In this document: positions 16,865-25,996 of the stretch, in pieces
Position numbering within the stretch: the stretch's first letter is position 1
Layout: every line of letters begins with the position of its first letter
Origin: JAAXKN01 sp036261625
Lineage (GTDB): Bacteria; Bacteroidota; Ignavibacteria; Ignavibacteriales; SURF-24
Direction: 5' to 3'
Length of the DNA stretch: 64,000 nt
Assembly: GCA_036261625.1 (NCBI GenBank)
Contig: DATAKL010000007.1
Coordinates: 62,001 to 126,000, forward strand
Notes under the pieces: generated by a model
Seen by the model: only the letters and a program-made list of their open reading frames with translations
Told to the model about the DNA's origin: nothing
The model's database searches: none
Made by a program: the position numbers and the translations under genes

Positions 16865-18448
16865 CTGCCATTATACTTTAAATATCTTTTCAGCCTCGTT
16901 TTCCTGTCCGTTTCTTTTGCTTTCGGGCAAACCGGTCTTAGACAGAAACAGGAAGAGAAACCCCTTCCTAAAAGCCAGGTTTTCAAGAACTATCGCCTTC
17001 CCGATTCAACCGCGCTTTTTAAGCGCGTGAGCGATTCTTATGAACTCTGGCAGAGCTATTTTCTAATCAAAGAAGCCAATGAGGGCAACCCTAAAGCCGA
17101 GCATGAACTTGGCATCCGCTATCTTTTAGGACAGGGATTCCCTCCCGATACCATCAAAAGCGTATTCTGGACAAAAAAAGCAGCCGATCAGAACCTTCCT
17201 GAAGCGCAGTACAACCTTGGCATCTTTCAGAATAACGGCTGGGGGACACAGTGGAACCCGTTCAAGGCCTATGAAAATTTCCAGAAAGCTGCCAAGAGCA
17301 AAATGCCTGAGGCGGAGTATGTACTGGGACTTATGCTTCTGGACAATCTTGTGGTGCCGAGAAACTATCAGAAAGCCTTCAGCTACGTTAAGCAGGCGGC
17401 AGATAAGGGCTATAAGCCTGCAATTGACGTGCTGAAAGAGATGATAAAGTACAAAATGGATTTCGGAATAGATTCTTCGGATGTTAAACAGATAAATGCC
17501 ATGAAAGAGAAGACAATTTCTGTTTCGGCATTAAATCCTGCCCTCGGCATCAACTATATGGATTTCAGGCAGGATTCACTCTCCAAGCCCGACGACATAA
17601 CTCTCCTTAAGGAAGTTCTTCGTGAGGGAAGCGACGAGCTTAAATACGCTCTTGGCGGCGTTGCAATCAGCGACACATCGCTTCTGGAGGATATGTCCGT
17701 AATAAAAGTAATCCGCAAGGCAGCCGAAGCCGGGAGCCCCGAGGCGCAGACAATGCTCGGGCGCTGTTATGAAAAGGGAATAGGCTTAAAGAAAGATCTT
17801 GTTCAGGCGGCCATTCAGTACATCAGAGCCGTGCGTCTTGACTCGAGGCGCGCCCCGAAACTTTTGTTCGATCTAATTCAGAAGCCGGAATTCTTCAGGA
17901 AACTGAAGGTACAGCTCGATGAGAAAAAGGCCGAAGCACGCTTTGCATATGCGGGGCTTGTGGCATTGCGCTACAACTTCCAGATCCCTGAAAGCGATGC
18001 CTTAAAGCTTTTGAAAGATGCATCGGAGGAAAAGTATATTCCTGCAATTATTGAAATGGGACTCTGTTACTATACAGGCAATCTGACCTTGCAGGATAAA
18101 CAAAAAGCCATTACTATCTGGAAGCAGGCTGCAGCCCTGGGAAGCAGCGAGGCAAAGGTCAGGATTGCAATTGCAAACGTGCAGGATCATTTCCCGTATG
18201 AAGATTCCACGGAATCCATTAAGGTATTAAAAGAGGCCGGTGATGCGGGTTCACTTTTAGCCCAAATGGCGCTTGCATACTGTTATGAAACAGGCACCGG
18301 AGTAGGCAAAAACAGGCTGGAAGCTATTCATCTCTACCGGGTTTCGACGCAGCGCGGCAGTCAGGGTGCCTACCGCTCGCTCAAAAGGTTATACGACGAA
18401 ATCCGCCCCAAAAAGAATGAATTTATCGTCATTGACGATAATAAATAA
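16865..18448 (+). CDS. Exported Sel1-like repeat protein
   Basis: A conventional start is GTG 17027, but the same frame is open upstream to a stop just before 16853 and encodes a good signal peptide (LPLYFKYLFSLVFLSVSFAFG) followed by a QTG cleavage region. The only start codon able to include it is CTG 16865, with AAGGGA about 10 bases ahead. I therefore extend the gene to 16865 (about 527 residues) as an inference. The mature part holds repeated Sel1 units: AEHELGIRYLLGQGF, AQYNLGIFQNNGWG, AEYVLGLMLLDN, AQTMLGRCYEKGIG and AQMALAYCYETGTG. The protein is probably periplasmic and binds protein partners. Confidence 0.7.
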   Translation: MPLYFKYLFSLVFLSVSFAFGQTGLRQKQEEKPLPKSQVFKNYRLPDSTALFKRVSDSYELWQSYFLIKEANEGNPKAEHELGIRYLLGQGFPPDTIKSVFWTKKAADQNLPEAQYNLGIFQNNGWGTQWNPFKAYENFQKAAKSKMPEAEYVLGLMLLDNLVVPRNYQKAFSYVKQAADKGYKPAIDVLKEMIKYKMDFGIDSSDVKQINAMKEKTISVSALNPALGINYMDFRQDSLSKPDDITLLKEVLREGSDELKYALGGVAISDTSLLEDMSVIKVIRKAAEAGSPEAQTMLGRCYEKGIGLKKDLVQAAIQYIRAVRLDSRRAPKLLFDLIQKPEFFRKLKVQLDEKKAEARFAYAGLVALRYNFQIPESDALKLLKDASEEKYIPAIIEMGLCYYTGNLTLQDKQKAITIWKQAAALGSSEAKVRIAIANVQDHFPYEDSTESIKVLKEAGDAGSLLAQMALAYCYETGTGVGKNRLEAIHLYRVSTQRGSQGAYRSLKRLYDEIRPKKNEFIVIDDNK

Positions 18449-18467
18449 TTGTTTCATTTCCTTTGAA

Positions 18468-18602
18468 TAGCCACGACCTTCAGGTCGTGGAATAGGAGCA
18501 AAAAAATATTCGGGCTTTAGCCCCCGATTTCCGGATGGAGGATCTGTGGCTAAAGCCACGGTTTTTTTTATTCATTTGTCCACGACCTGAAGGTCGTGGC
18601 TA
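18468..18602. repeat. MITE-like palindromic element with 24-bp terminal inverted repeats
   Basis: The ends 18468-18491 and 18579-18602 are perfect 24-base reverse complements, and each end is itself a hairpin (CCACGACCT/AGGTCGTGG). Two more short hairpins lie between: GGGCTTTAGCCC near 18512 and GTGGCTAAAGCCAC near 18546. The latter is followed by eight T and can terminate the Sel1 gene. No ORF and no obvious target duplication is seen. Confidence 0.7.
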
Positions 18603-18611
18603 GTCATAAGA

Positions 18612-18644
18612 TGAAAAGGGCGCCGGATTATTCCAGGCGCCCTT
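18612..18644 (-). terminator. Terminator after the PEPCK-like gene
   Basis: A perfect 9-bp stem AAGGGCGCC/GGCGCCCTT (18616-18624 with 18636-18644) is followed on the minus strand by TTTTC. It begins 8 bp after the stop at 18652. Confidence 0.8.
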
Positions 18645-18651
18645 AATTATT

Positions 18652-21600
18652 TTATTTTTTTCTGAATACGGGATCCGTTCCAAGCGTGCCGTGCAGCTCT
18701 TTGAGATAAGATTTCGATTTTACTTTCTTAAGCTGTGCCTGCGCAAGCTTTAACCGTTTTCCTATCTTGAGATGGTCTGCAACATCCTCATGGCTCGAGT
18801 CCTTCAGGAAATTCTGAAGATAACGTACATGCTGCTCCCAGAGCTCGATGTCGCCTTCCTGTTTTGTCTTAAGGCGGTCCATATACCACTGGCTTGAAAA
18901 CAGATGCCATTTTGTGAACATGTTCCTGATCTCGGGATCCTCTGCCGTTTTGCCGTTATAACTTCCTTTGGCCATAATGTAAAGCAGCGCCTTAAGGGCA
19001 GGGCATGCATCCTCAATACTTCCGTCATCAAAATACGACTGGGCAACTCTCTGCTGGGCTTCAACTATATTGTTTACACCATCAACAAATATGTCCATGT
19101 CCTGCATCTCCGGCTTAAGCATCTCATCGCTGAATACGGAGTTCGGATTTTCGAAGACGCGCCCGAAATATGTGTGCACAAATTTATCTGTAATGCGGTA
19201 GCCCAGACGGCTGGCTAAGACCTGCTGACCTTTGTAATCAAAGTCATTCAGCTTTTCCAGATGTCCTTCCTTTATCAGGAATTCAGGATCCCTTTCATTT
19301 ACAGAAAGACGGCACCAGATCTCGGGAATAAGAAGACTTATATCGTGATCCACCCTCACATTCGGTCCAACATATCCAGCAGCAGTCGTGTAGCAGTCGT
19401 AACCCGTCAGTATAAAGGAGACAAGTGCGTTGTTAAGGTCTACAATCGGGCTTACGGCGTTAAAGGGACCTTTTGTAAGGGCTCCTTCACTGCCGGCTCC
19501 TGTAGTTGAAGGGGACTTCCCGGTCAGGCTGCATATGAAATCCATGAACATTTCCGGCAGTTCCTGATAATGGATCGGGTTATAGACTGCAAGAGCGCGT
19601 ATGTTCGACTTCGGGTCGGGCGGATTGTTTCTTCTGCCCGGAAGCACGGCATTGACAGGCATGTAAACAGGCTTATCCACCGGAATGCGGCGGAAGAATC
19701 TTGTGCCTATCTCTGCAATGTACTTGTTCCTGGGGTTAATGATGTCAGGCCTGTTCTGCAGATATCTCATATTCTTAGAAGGCTTGCCGTCCACCATTCT
19801 GGGATGTGCCGAGGAAACAAAGTATTTGCAGTCGTTCTGAGCGGCAAAGCTCCTTATAAATGTCTTCATCGGTTCGCTGTATGTGTCGAAGCCTATGGCG
19901 TCTTCAATAAGAGCTTCGGCGTCATTTTTCTGCAGGGGCTGGAAATTGGATATGAATGTACCGGGTGAGGCAATATCCTTTTCAGCCTGCTTGTCGTAGC
20001 CTCTTATAATGGCGTCATCAGGGCGCTGGAAGAAGCGGTACTCGCAGTTCTCGGTAAATTTAACGCTCTGGTTGTCGTAATCGTGGTTAAGTACGGTTAC
20101 AAGCTTGTCGGCCGGCACCACAACCGAAGCTGAAATATCATCTTCCAGCTGGAGCTTATCGGCAGCAATAAAATCCTGTCTCAGCTTGAATGTACGCCAG
20201 GATTTATTCTTAAGAAGTCCCACTCTTAAGTAGCTGGCAACCAGTTTGCGGTTATCGTATTTAAGTTCGTTTCCGGTATTTCCGTTTACGACATCCACGC
20301 TGAAATGCTCTTTCCAGCTGCCGTTCCACTCGTGGCGGTAGAATCTTTTAATGATAAATACAAGTCCCTTAATGTACTGCGGAATTGATTCGAGCCACTT
20401 ATTGTATTCGTCTGTAAATTCGCTGGGCGATGGGGTCAGCATCTTAATTACAGACCCCAAAGATCTCTTCGTGCTAAGAAGGGGGCGGCTTGGAGTATTT
20501 TTCTTTACATCAATCTTATAGCGCCTGCTGTAGTCGTAGTTAATTATCGCATCAACAAATTCCAGGTCCCTCTGGAAATCGGCAACAAAGAAAGGTCCGT
20601 AAATAATTGAATCTGAAATTGATTTTGAAATTTCGGACTTGCCGCCGCCAGATACGGTAGAGGGCTTGTGGCAGAACGTCCCCTCGGCAACAGTTCCTAT
20701 AAGGCGCCATGTGGGAACAGAAGGATTCTTCTCCAGGCGGATCTTGTATCCGGCAGGGAGAATGTAAGTGTTTGAAGTAAGGAGTTTTATAACAACGTCC
20801 TTATCATCTTTTTTCCATCCCACGGTCTGTGCTGTCAGGTTAAACCTGGCATCCTCAGGCACATAGATAATGTCCGGGTAACGTTTATCAATTCCGTAAC
20901 CTTCGGGCTGAAGGTCCATAATATTGCCGAAGAGTTCTTTTACCTCCTGGAAGGACTGGCCTTCCTTTCTTACCTGGTTATCGTCGTGGAACTTATCGCC
21001 CAGGTTATAGCTCGGGAAAGCAATGGCGCCTCCAGAATGTTCCTCCTCGCAGTTTCCGAAGAGGTTTGCCGAATAGCTGATCTGGGTTTTAACCTCTTTT
21101 TTGCAGTATCCGAAGTAATTATCTGCAATGACAGTTACAATAACGCCTTCAGCGGTGCGGCATGTAACCTTGAATGCATTGCCTCCGTTATAGAGTTCTG
21201 AATCCTTCTCATAGCACATTCCGTCGCGCTTCTGGCGGTCTGTGGCCTGAGTTATATGAGGGAGGCCAAGTTCCTTTTTAGTCAGCGTTGTCAGGTGCGG
21301 AGCAAGGAGTATAAAGCCGGTGTGGCCTGTCCAGTGTTCTGCATCAAGACCCGCGTCGTTTTCAGGCAGGTACGGGTCGCCAGCGTTGCCGAAGATCGAT
21401 TCCACAAAGTCCAGGTTGCCCACCAGGCTTCCTGGCACGAAGAAGCGTGTTTCCATGGTTTTCTCGGGCGTAAAGCCTTCAACTGCGGGGCATACCACGG
21501 GGCGCAGGAGCAGGGAGACGAAGACCTCAGCCTCGGAGTGCTGCGAAGAGGTATACGGGAGCTTCATGAGTTCTTTGGGCGGATGCAGTGCACTATGAAG

Positions 21601-22122
21601 AAGCTTCGCAAAGACGGCTTTAGGGACGGCAATCTTGTCATCCGGAATGGGTAGTCCTCCCTCCGAAATATGAAAGACGCCTTTGGTAGTTCTGCGGTCG
21701 TTCTTTGGATTATGCAGAATACCCTGTTTAATTCTGTAGGTACTTATAATATCTGAAACAAATTCACTCTTATCCGGCGGAAGGGAGAGTACCCTTGCAA
21801 TTCCATGCCTGTCCAGAAGGAATGTACCGGCTGGAATGCGGATAGATTCCTTCTGTTCAAGATCGCTGAAATAGCCATCCAGAAAGTTCTGGATGCGCTG
21901 GTCGGCCGGACAGAGATAATTCGATAAAAGCCGGTTTTTTTCCTGATGATTAGCAATCAGATCACGCGCAATTTCAATAAATTCGGAATTTTCACCTTTC
22001 TGCCCGAAGACGGGAGCCCCGAGGGCTGCGAGTCTCAGGTTGATATATTGAATTATTTTTTCATCGTCATGACAGGAGGCAGATGCCTTCTGAAAAAAAC
22101 CGAGTGAGCGTTTCAAGTCCAT
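18652..22122 (-). CDS. Probable diphosphate-dependent phosphoenolpyruvate carboxykinase
   Basis: This soluble 1156-residue protein has no signal peptide. Its size and several stretches match the PPi-type PEP carboxykinases described from Propionibacterium and Entamoeba, as far as I can recall. The best is LTGKSPSTTGAGSEGALTKG near residues 860-880, followed by DLNNALVSFILTGYDCYTTA and GPNVRVDHDISLLIPEIW. That enzyme interconverts oxaloacetate plus PPi with PEP, CO2 and phosphate, and would tie central carbon flow to pyrophosphate instead of ATP or GTP. GAGGTG precedes the ATG. It is monocistronic with its own terminator. If this call is wrong, it is a large uncharacterised enzyme; I see no other family that fits. 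Confidence 0.62.
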   Translation of the reverse strand: MDLKRSLGFFQKASASCHDDEKIIQYINLRLAALGAPVFGQKGENSEFIEIARDLIANHQEKNRLLSNYLCPADQRIQNFLDGYFSDLEQKESIRIPAGTFLLDRHGIARVLSLPPDKSEFVSDIISTYRIKQGILHNPKNDRRTTKGVFHISEGGLPIPDDKIAVPKAVFAKLLHSALHPPKELMKLPYTSSQHSEAEVFVSLLLRPVVCPAVEGFTPEKTMETRFFVPGSLVGNLDFVESIFGNAGDPYLPENDAGLDAEHWTGHTGFILLAPHLTTLTKKELGLPHITQATDRQKRDGMCYEKDSELYNGGNAFKVTCRTAEGVIVTVIADNYFGYCKKEVKTQISYSANLFGNCEEEHSGGAIAFPSYNLGDKFHDDNQVRKEGQSFQEVKELFGNIMDLQPEGYGIDKRYPDIIYVPEDARFNLTAQTVGWKKDDKDVVIKLLTSNTYILPAGYKIRLEKNPSVPTWRLIGTVAEGTFCHKPSTVSGGGKSEISKSISDSIIYGPFFVADFQRDLEFVDAIINYDYSRRYKIDVKKNTPSRPLLSTKRSLGSVIKMLTPSPSEFTDEYNKWLESIPQYIKGLVFIIKRFYRHEWNGSWKEHFSVDVVNGNTGNELKYDNRKLVASYLRVGLLKNKSWRTFKLRQDFIAADKLQLEDDISASVVVPADKLVTVLNHDYDNQSVKFTENCEYRFFQRPDDAIIRGYDKQAEKDIASPGTFISNFQPLQKNDAEALIEDAIGFDTYSEPMKTFIRSFAAQNDCKYFVSSAHPRMVDGKPSKNMRYLQNRPDIINPRNKYIAEIGTRFFRRIPVDKPVYMPVNAVLPGRRNNPPDPKSNIRALAVYNPIHYQELPEMFMDFICSLTGKSPSTTGAGSEGALTKGPFNAVSPIVDLNNALVSFILTGYDCYTTAAGYVGPNVRVDHDISLLIPEIWCRLSVNERDPEFLIKEGHLEKLNDFDYKGQQVLASRLGYRITDKFVHTYFGRVFENPNSVFSDEMLKPEMQDMDIFVDGVNNIVEAQQRVAQSYFDDGSIEDACPALKALLYIMAKGSYNGKTAEDPEIRNMFTKWHLFSSQWYMDRLKTKQEGDIELWEQHVRYLQNFLKDSSHEDVADHLKIGKRLKLAQAQLKKVKSKSYLKELHGTLGTDPVFRKK

Positions 22123-22400
22123 GTTTCACCTCGATTTTTGTAAATCAATTAAAGGATCAAGAAATCAAATTATTCTTGATAAGAACAAAAATACACAAAT
22201 TCAAGCATTTATTGAAAGTTTCAGGCAAAATAACAGCAAAAAATCTTTTCTAAAAAGGCTTCAAATTCTTTTATGTAAAAGAAAAAAGACATAAGTTTTA
22301 GTGGCTGTATATTTCCATGGGGGATGTAATGTACAGGATACGATTTATCAATTTCGGGTAAAAGAGTTTTAAATAATAAAAATTCAAGGGACAACTGAAG

Positions 22401-24890
22401 ATGAAAAAACATTTACTATTAATTCTGGTGCTTTTATCGAGTCTCGAGGTAAAGGCTCAATTTACTCTTGACACGCTGAGCAGCTATCCGGTAGGACCAG
22501 GAGTAACATATACAAAGATCCGAATAGCCTCGCTGCCGCTGAATATGGATCTGCTGAGTGTGGACCTGAAAAACCCATTCATAAAACTTGAAAGCGTTAA
22601 AGGCAATGAAAAGATGGATGGAGGAAGGGAAGTTTTGAGTTCCATGATAAAGCGCCACAACTCAGTGAATCATTACGTGGTGGGCGGCGTAAATGCCGAC
22701 TTTTTTGACCTTTCAACCGGAAAGCCGATTAACATTCAGGTGGAAAACGGCGAGGTTTTAAGAGGCCCTATAAACCTTTCCACCATAGGTTTCGACGTGA
22801 ACAATAAACCTATGCTAAACAGGGTGCAGTTAGGCGGAAAGCTGATTGCAAAGGATACAGCGGTTACCATTGCGGGAGTAAACACAACGCGCGGTGCCGA
22901 TAAAATGATCTTATATAACAGCTATATGGGTGCAACAACAAATACAAATGTGTACGGTAGCGAGGCTCTTGTGCATCCTCTTGGAAACTGGCTTGTAAAC
23001 GATACTGTTCTGTGCGTTATAGATACCGTCGTTTCAGGCGTGGGTAAAATGCCCCTTTCAGCTGGCAAGGCAGTGCTTTCAGGCCATGGCGTAATGGATG
23101 CATTTCTAAAGGCCAGGGTATCGAAAGGCGATACGGTTAAAGTTTATGTAGGAGTTACTCCCGGCCTGCTTAAACTCAAGGAGATGGTGGGCGGATATCC
23201 CAGGATAGTTTCCGATGGTGTAAATTACGCCGACCAGGGCTATAAGGAAGAAGGCGGACCCGATCATACATATAATAAGGAACCCCGCACAGCCGTCGGT
23301 TTCAGCAAGGACAGTACCAGGCTCTATCTTTTCATTGCTGACGGAAGAAACGCCGGCATTACCGAAGGCGTTACGCTGCCGCAGCTTGCCGATATTATGC
23401 TTCAGGTTGGTGTTTATCAGGGAATGAACTTCGACGGCGGCGGCTCTTCGGAAATGATCGTAAGAAATGAAGTTATGAACAGCCCTTCAGACGGGGCAGA
23501 ACGCGCGCTTGCAAATTCTCTGCTCGTAATTTCCACGGCTCCTAACGATGTGCTTAACAGCGTCATTATTTCTCCTAAGAGAAAACAGGTCTTCAGGGGC
23601 GACAAGGTAAAATTCAGCGCCGTAGGAAACGACAAGTACTATAACCCCATCGCTTTGGAAGCATCCAAAATTACCTACTCGTGCGATCCTAAGATAGGCA
23701 CAATCGACAACGCAGGGCTTTTCACAGCTGCAAACCTTAATACCGGAAGCGGCTATGTTTATATGAATTATGAGACTTACAAGGATTCCGCCCTTGTGAC
23801 ATTCAAACCGATTGGGAAGATAGTCTTAAGCCCGAGGAACTTCTCGACAGACACTGTGAAGACCGTGGCCTTAAAGATCCAGGCCTATGATACTGAAAAT
23901 GTTCAGCAGGCAGTTACCTTTAGCGACATCAAATGGAGCTATTCGGATGCACAGGTTGGCTCGGTTGACATTAGAGGAGTCTTCAAAGGGAAAAAAGAAG
24001 GCAAGACAAAGTTAATTGCTGATTATTCAGGTATAAAGGACACCATTGATGTAAGCGTGGTAATTGGAAAAGACACGCGTCTGATCAGCGAGATGGAAGA
24101 GGTCTCAAAGTGGACAGTCTCAGGAACAGGCATAGACCTTCAGAATACAAAGCTCAGCCTTTCCAGTGACATAAAATCCACAGGACAGGGATCACTCAAG
24201 GTGGACTACAGTTTCACATTCGACGGTGTAAACCAGAATAAATTATACTTAGATGCCAATCCTCCCGTTGAAGTCTACGGGCTTCCGGATACTCTCTTGG
24301 TTGACGGCAGAAGCGACAGCGCATCGCACAGAATATACATCATACTCTCAGATGACAACCAGGAACTCTTCCGTGCATACTCGAACAAGTACCTGAACAG
24401 CGCGGGGAAATTCGACAATGTGACTGTTCCTGTAAAATCAGCTCAGTCGATCACTACGGGAGCTTTCTTCAACTTCCCTGTAAGCATAACAAGAATAGAG
24501 GTTCAGTTAGGCAGTCAAAGGGTAAAGGGTACGACTTACAAGGGCACATTTTACCTGGATAACCTTAGAGCCCGCTATCCGCTGCAGACAACAGGAGTTG
24601 AAGAGATTGCATCGTCGGGTAAGCCTGATGGCTATGGTTTGAAACAGAACTACCCGAACCCGTTCAATCCATCTACAATGATTGAGTTCAGGACCAAAGA
24701 GGCTTTACATGTAAGCCTGAGGGTTTATGACATGCTTGGCCGTGAGGTTGCGGTCTTATTGGATAAGGAAATGCCTGCAGGCAGCTACAAATTAAACTGG
24801 AATGCACAGGGACTATCAAGTGGAGTTTACTTCTACAGACTTCAGACAGGCAATAGGTCTGAGATCAGGAAGATGATGCTTGTAAGATAA
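22401..24890 (+). CDS. Secreted NAGPA-type phosphodiester glycosidase with T9SS sorting domain
   Basis: A signal peptide (to about residue 20, EVKAQ) is followed by a phosphodiester glycosidase/NAGPA domain at about residues 50-375. It includes VVGGVNADFFD, GRNAGITEGVTLPQLADIM and the hallmark NFDGGGSSEM. Two Ig-like (BIG-type) segments lie at about 385-555, and a jelly-roll-like domain at about 565-730. The final 80 residues are a Por/type IX sorting domain (NYPNPFNPST, then YDMLGREVA, SSGVYFYRL and RKMMLVR). It should be secreted across the outer membrane and may be attached at the surface. It probably cleaves a sugar-1-phosphodiester bond in a polysaccharide. Confidence 0.88.
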   Translation: MKKHLLLILVLLSSLEVKAQFTLDTLSSYPVGPGVTYTKIRIASLPLNMDLLSVDLKNPFIKLESVKGNEKMDGGREVLSSMIKRHNSVNHYVVGGVNADFFDLSTGKPINIQVENGEVLRGPINLSTIGFDVNNKPMLNRVQLGGKLIAKDTAVTIAGVNTTRGADKMILYNSYMGATTNTNVYGSEALVHPLGNWLVNDTVLCVIDTVVSGVGKMPLSAGKAVLSGHGVMDAFLKARVSKGDTVKVYVGVTPGLLKLKEMVGGYPRIVSDGVNYADQGYKEEGGPDHTYNKEPRTAVGFSKDSTRLYLFIADGRNAGITEGVTLPQLADIMLQVGVYQGMNFDGGGSSEMIVRNEVMNSPSDGAERALANSLLVISTAPNDVLNSVIISPKRKQVFRGDKVKFSAVGNDKYYNPIALEASKITYSCDPKIGTIDNAGLFTAANLNTGSGYVYMNYETYKDSALVTFKPIGKIVLSPRNFSTDTVKTVALKIQAYDTENVQQAVTFSDIKWSYSDAQVGSVDIRGVFKGKKEGKTKLIADYSGIKDTIDVSVVIGKDTRLISEMEEVSKWTVSGTGIDLQNTKLSLSSDIKSTGQGSLKVDYSFTFDGVNQNKLYLDANPPVEVYGLPDTLLVDGRSDSASHRIYIILSDDNQELFRAYSNKYLNSAGKFDNVTVPVKSAQSITTGAFFNFPVSITRIEVQLGSQRVKGTTYKGTFYLDNLRARYPLQTTGVEEIASSGKPDGYGLKQNYPNPFNPSTMIEFRTKEALHVSLRVYDMLGREVAVLLDKEMPAGSYKLNWNAQGLSSGVYFYRLQTGNRSEIRKMMLVR

Positions 24891-24911
24891 AATGGCATAA
24901 GGAGTTAAAAG

Positions 24912-24955
24912 GCGGGGATGAGGATAGAAACAATCCTGTCTCCGCAATATTATTT
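24912..24955 (+). terminator. Imperfect terminator-like hairpin after the NAGPA gene
   Basis: GCGGGGATGAGGAT pairs imperfectly with ATCCTGTCTCCGC and is followed by an AT-rich tract with TTTGTTTTATT. It lies 20 bp after the stop codon. Confidence 0.4.
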
Positions 24956-25027
24956 GTTTTATTATTCCGGAAATGAAGTTTTTGGTGTAAAAAGCAGATA
25001 TAATTTGAAAGATAAAGAAAAAAGTAT

Positions 25028-25058
25028 TTTGAGTAATTAGAAAAAATACTTATATTTG
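25028..25058 (+). promoter_or_regulatory. Bacteroidetes-type promoter of tRNA-Phe
   Basis: TTTG at 25028-25031 and TATATTTG at 25051-25058 are separated by 19 bases, matching the -33/-7 pattern TTTG-N19-TAnnTTTG of Bacteroidetes housekeeping promoters. The predicted start site is a few bases before the tRNA at 25072. Confidence 0.7.
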
Positions 25059-25071
25059 TTAACCTAATTAA

Positions 25072-25144
25072 GGGCAGATAGCTCAGTCGGTAGAGCAAAG
25101 GACTGAAAATCCTTGTGTCGGCGGTTCGATTCCGTCTCTGCCCA
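25072..25144 (+). tRNA. tRNA-Phe (anticodon GAA)
   Basis: A 73-base cloverleaf: acceptor GGGCAGA pairs with TCTGCCC, the D arm is GCTC...GAGC, and the anticodon stem AAGGA/TCCTT encloses CTGAAAA with GAA at the anticodon. The T loop is TTCGATT. The discriminator is A and the CCA end is not encoded. Confidence 0.96.
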
Positions 25145-25155
25145 CAGGTAACTAC

Positions 25156-25185
25156 AAGGCGCTGATACCGACAGCGCCTTTTTTA
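25156..25185 (+). terminator. Terminator after tRNA-Phe
   Basis: A perfect 9-bp stem AAGGCGCTG/CAGCGCCTT with a 7-nt loop is followed by TTTTTT. The stretch from here to 25411 holds no gene I can support. Confidence 0.85.
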
Positions 25186-25411
25186 TTTTAAAGAAATTTG
25201 ATAGATATACTTGCGCTGAATCTTTTCTTTATAACCTGCATTTGTAAAACAAACTTACTTAAATAAAATATTTTCTGTATCTCTTTTCCTTGCCGGATAA
25301 ACGGTTACTTGATTATTAGTCCTTATTTTCTAAACTTTGGACAAATAATTCCGAATTAAAAGTATAGGAAAATTTTATACGGCTTTCCCAAAACCTATCC
25401 TATTTTATTGA

Positions 25412-25993
25412 ATGAATAAACTACAGCAATTATTTTTGTTATTTCTCGTTCCAATACTATTGGGCTTTTCTAGCCACAGCAATGCCCAGCATAAAGGCCA
25501 ATCCGTTTTTTCTATAGGGCTGGGATTTCCACTCAAAGGATTGTGCTCTTTTTCTTATAAATATTTCCCTGCTGACTATTATGCAATAGAACTTTTTGCC
25601 GGAGGAGCGCCAGGGTATATGGACTACGGCGTGTCTCTTCAGCATTTTTTCGATAACAGACATCCAAATACTTTTGTTCAGCTGGAAGTCGGGAAAATGA
25701 TGGTCGGGGGTGAAGGAATGGGTGAACTTGAGGTTATTGGAAAGGAATTTGCACAAAAGGATACATTTGTAACCAAAGGCATCTCCACTTGGGGGATAGG
25801 TATGGGATTGGGCAGAGAATTTATATCGAAAAAGAATGCTTACTTTTTCTCAATAGGTCCCTCATATATATTAAGCCAGAAGTTAAGGCAATTCAACTAC
25901 TTAAAAAATGAAAAGAGAGAGACTTTCAGTGATTCGCTTAAATGGTCCGGATTTTTTGAGGCTGGAGGAAATATACCAGCACCTTCGAATTAA
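25412..25993 (+). CDS. Exported beta-barrel-like hypothetical protein
   Basis: The 193-residue protein has a signal peptide (hydrophobic LFLLFLVPILLGFSS, cleavage near HSNAQ at about residue 26). Alternating hydrophobic and polar strands rich in Gly and aromatic residues follow (FSIGLGFPLKGLCSFSYKYF, YYAIELFAGGAPGYMDYGVS, KNAYFFSIGPSYILSQKL). This suggests a small outer-membrane beta-barrel. The last strand lacks the usual terminal aromatic residue and ends in a Pro/Ser tail, so the C-terminus may be truncated. No clear ribosome site is visible. It abuts the broken DUF805 gene. Function unknown. Confidence 0.55.
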   Translation: MNKLQQLFLLFLVPILLGFSSHSNAQHKGQSVFSIGLGFPLKGLCSFSYKYFPADYYAIELFAGGAPGYMDYGVSLQHFFDNRHPNTFVQLEVGKMMVGGEGMGELEVIGKEFAQKDTFVTKGISTWGIGMGLGREFISKKNAYFFSIGPSYILSQKLRQFNYLKNEKRETFSDSLKWSGFFEAGGNIPAPSN

Positions 25994-25996
25994 ATT

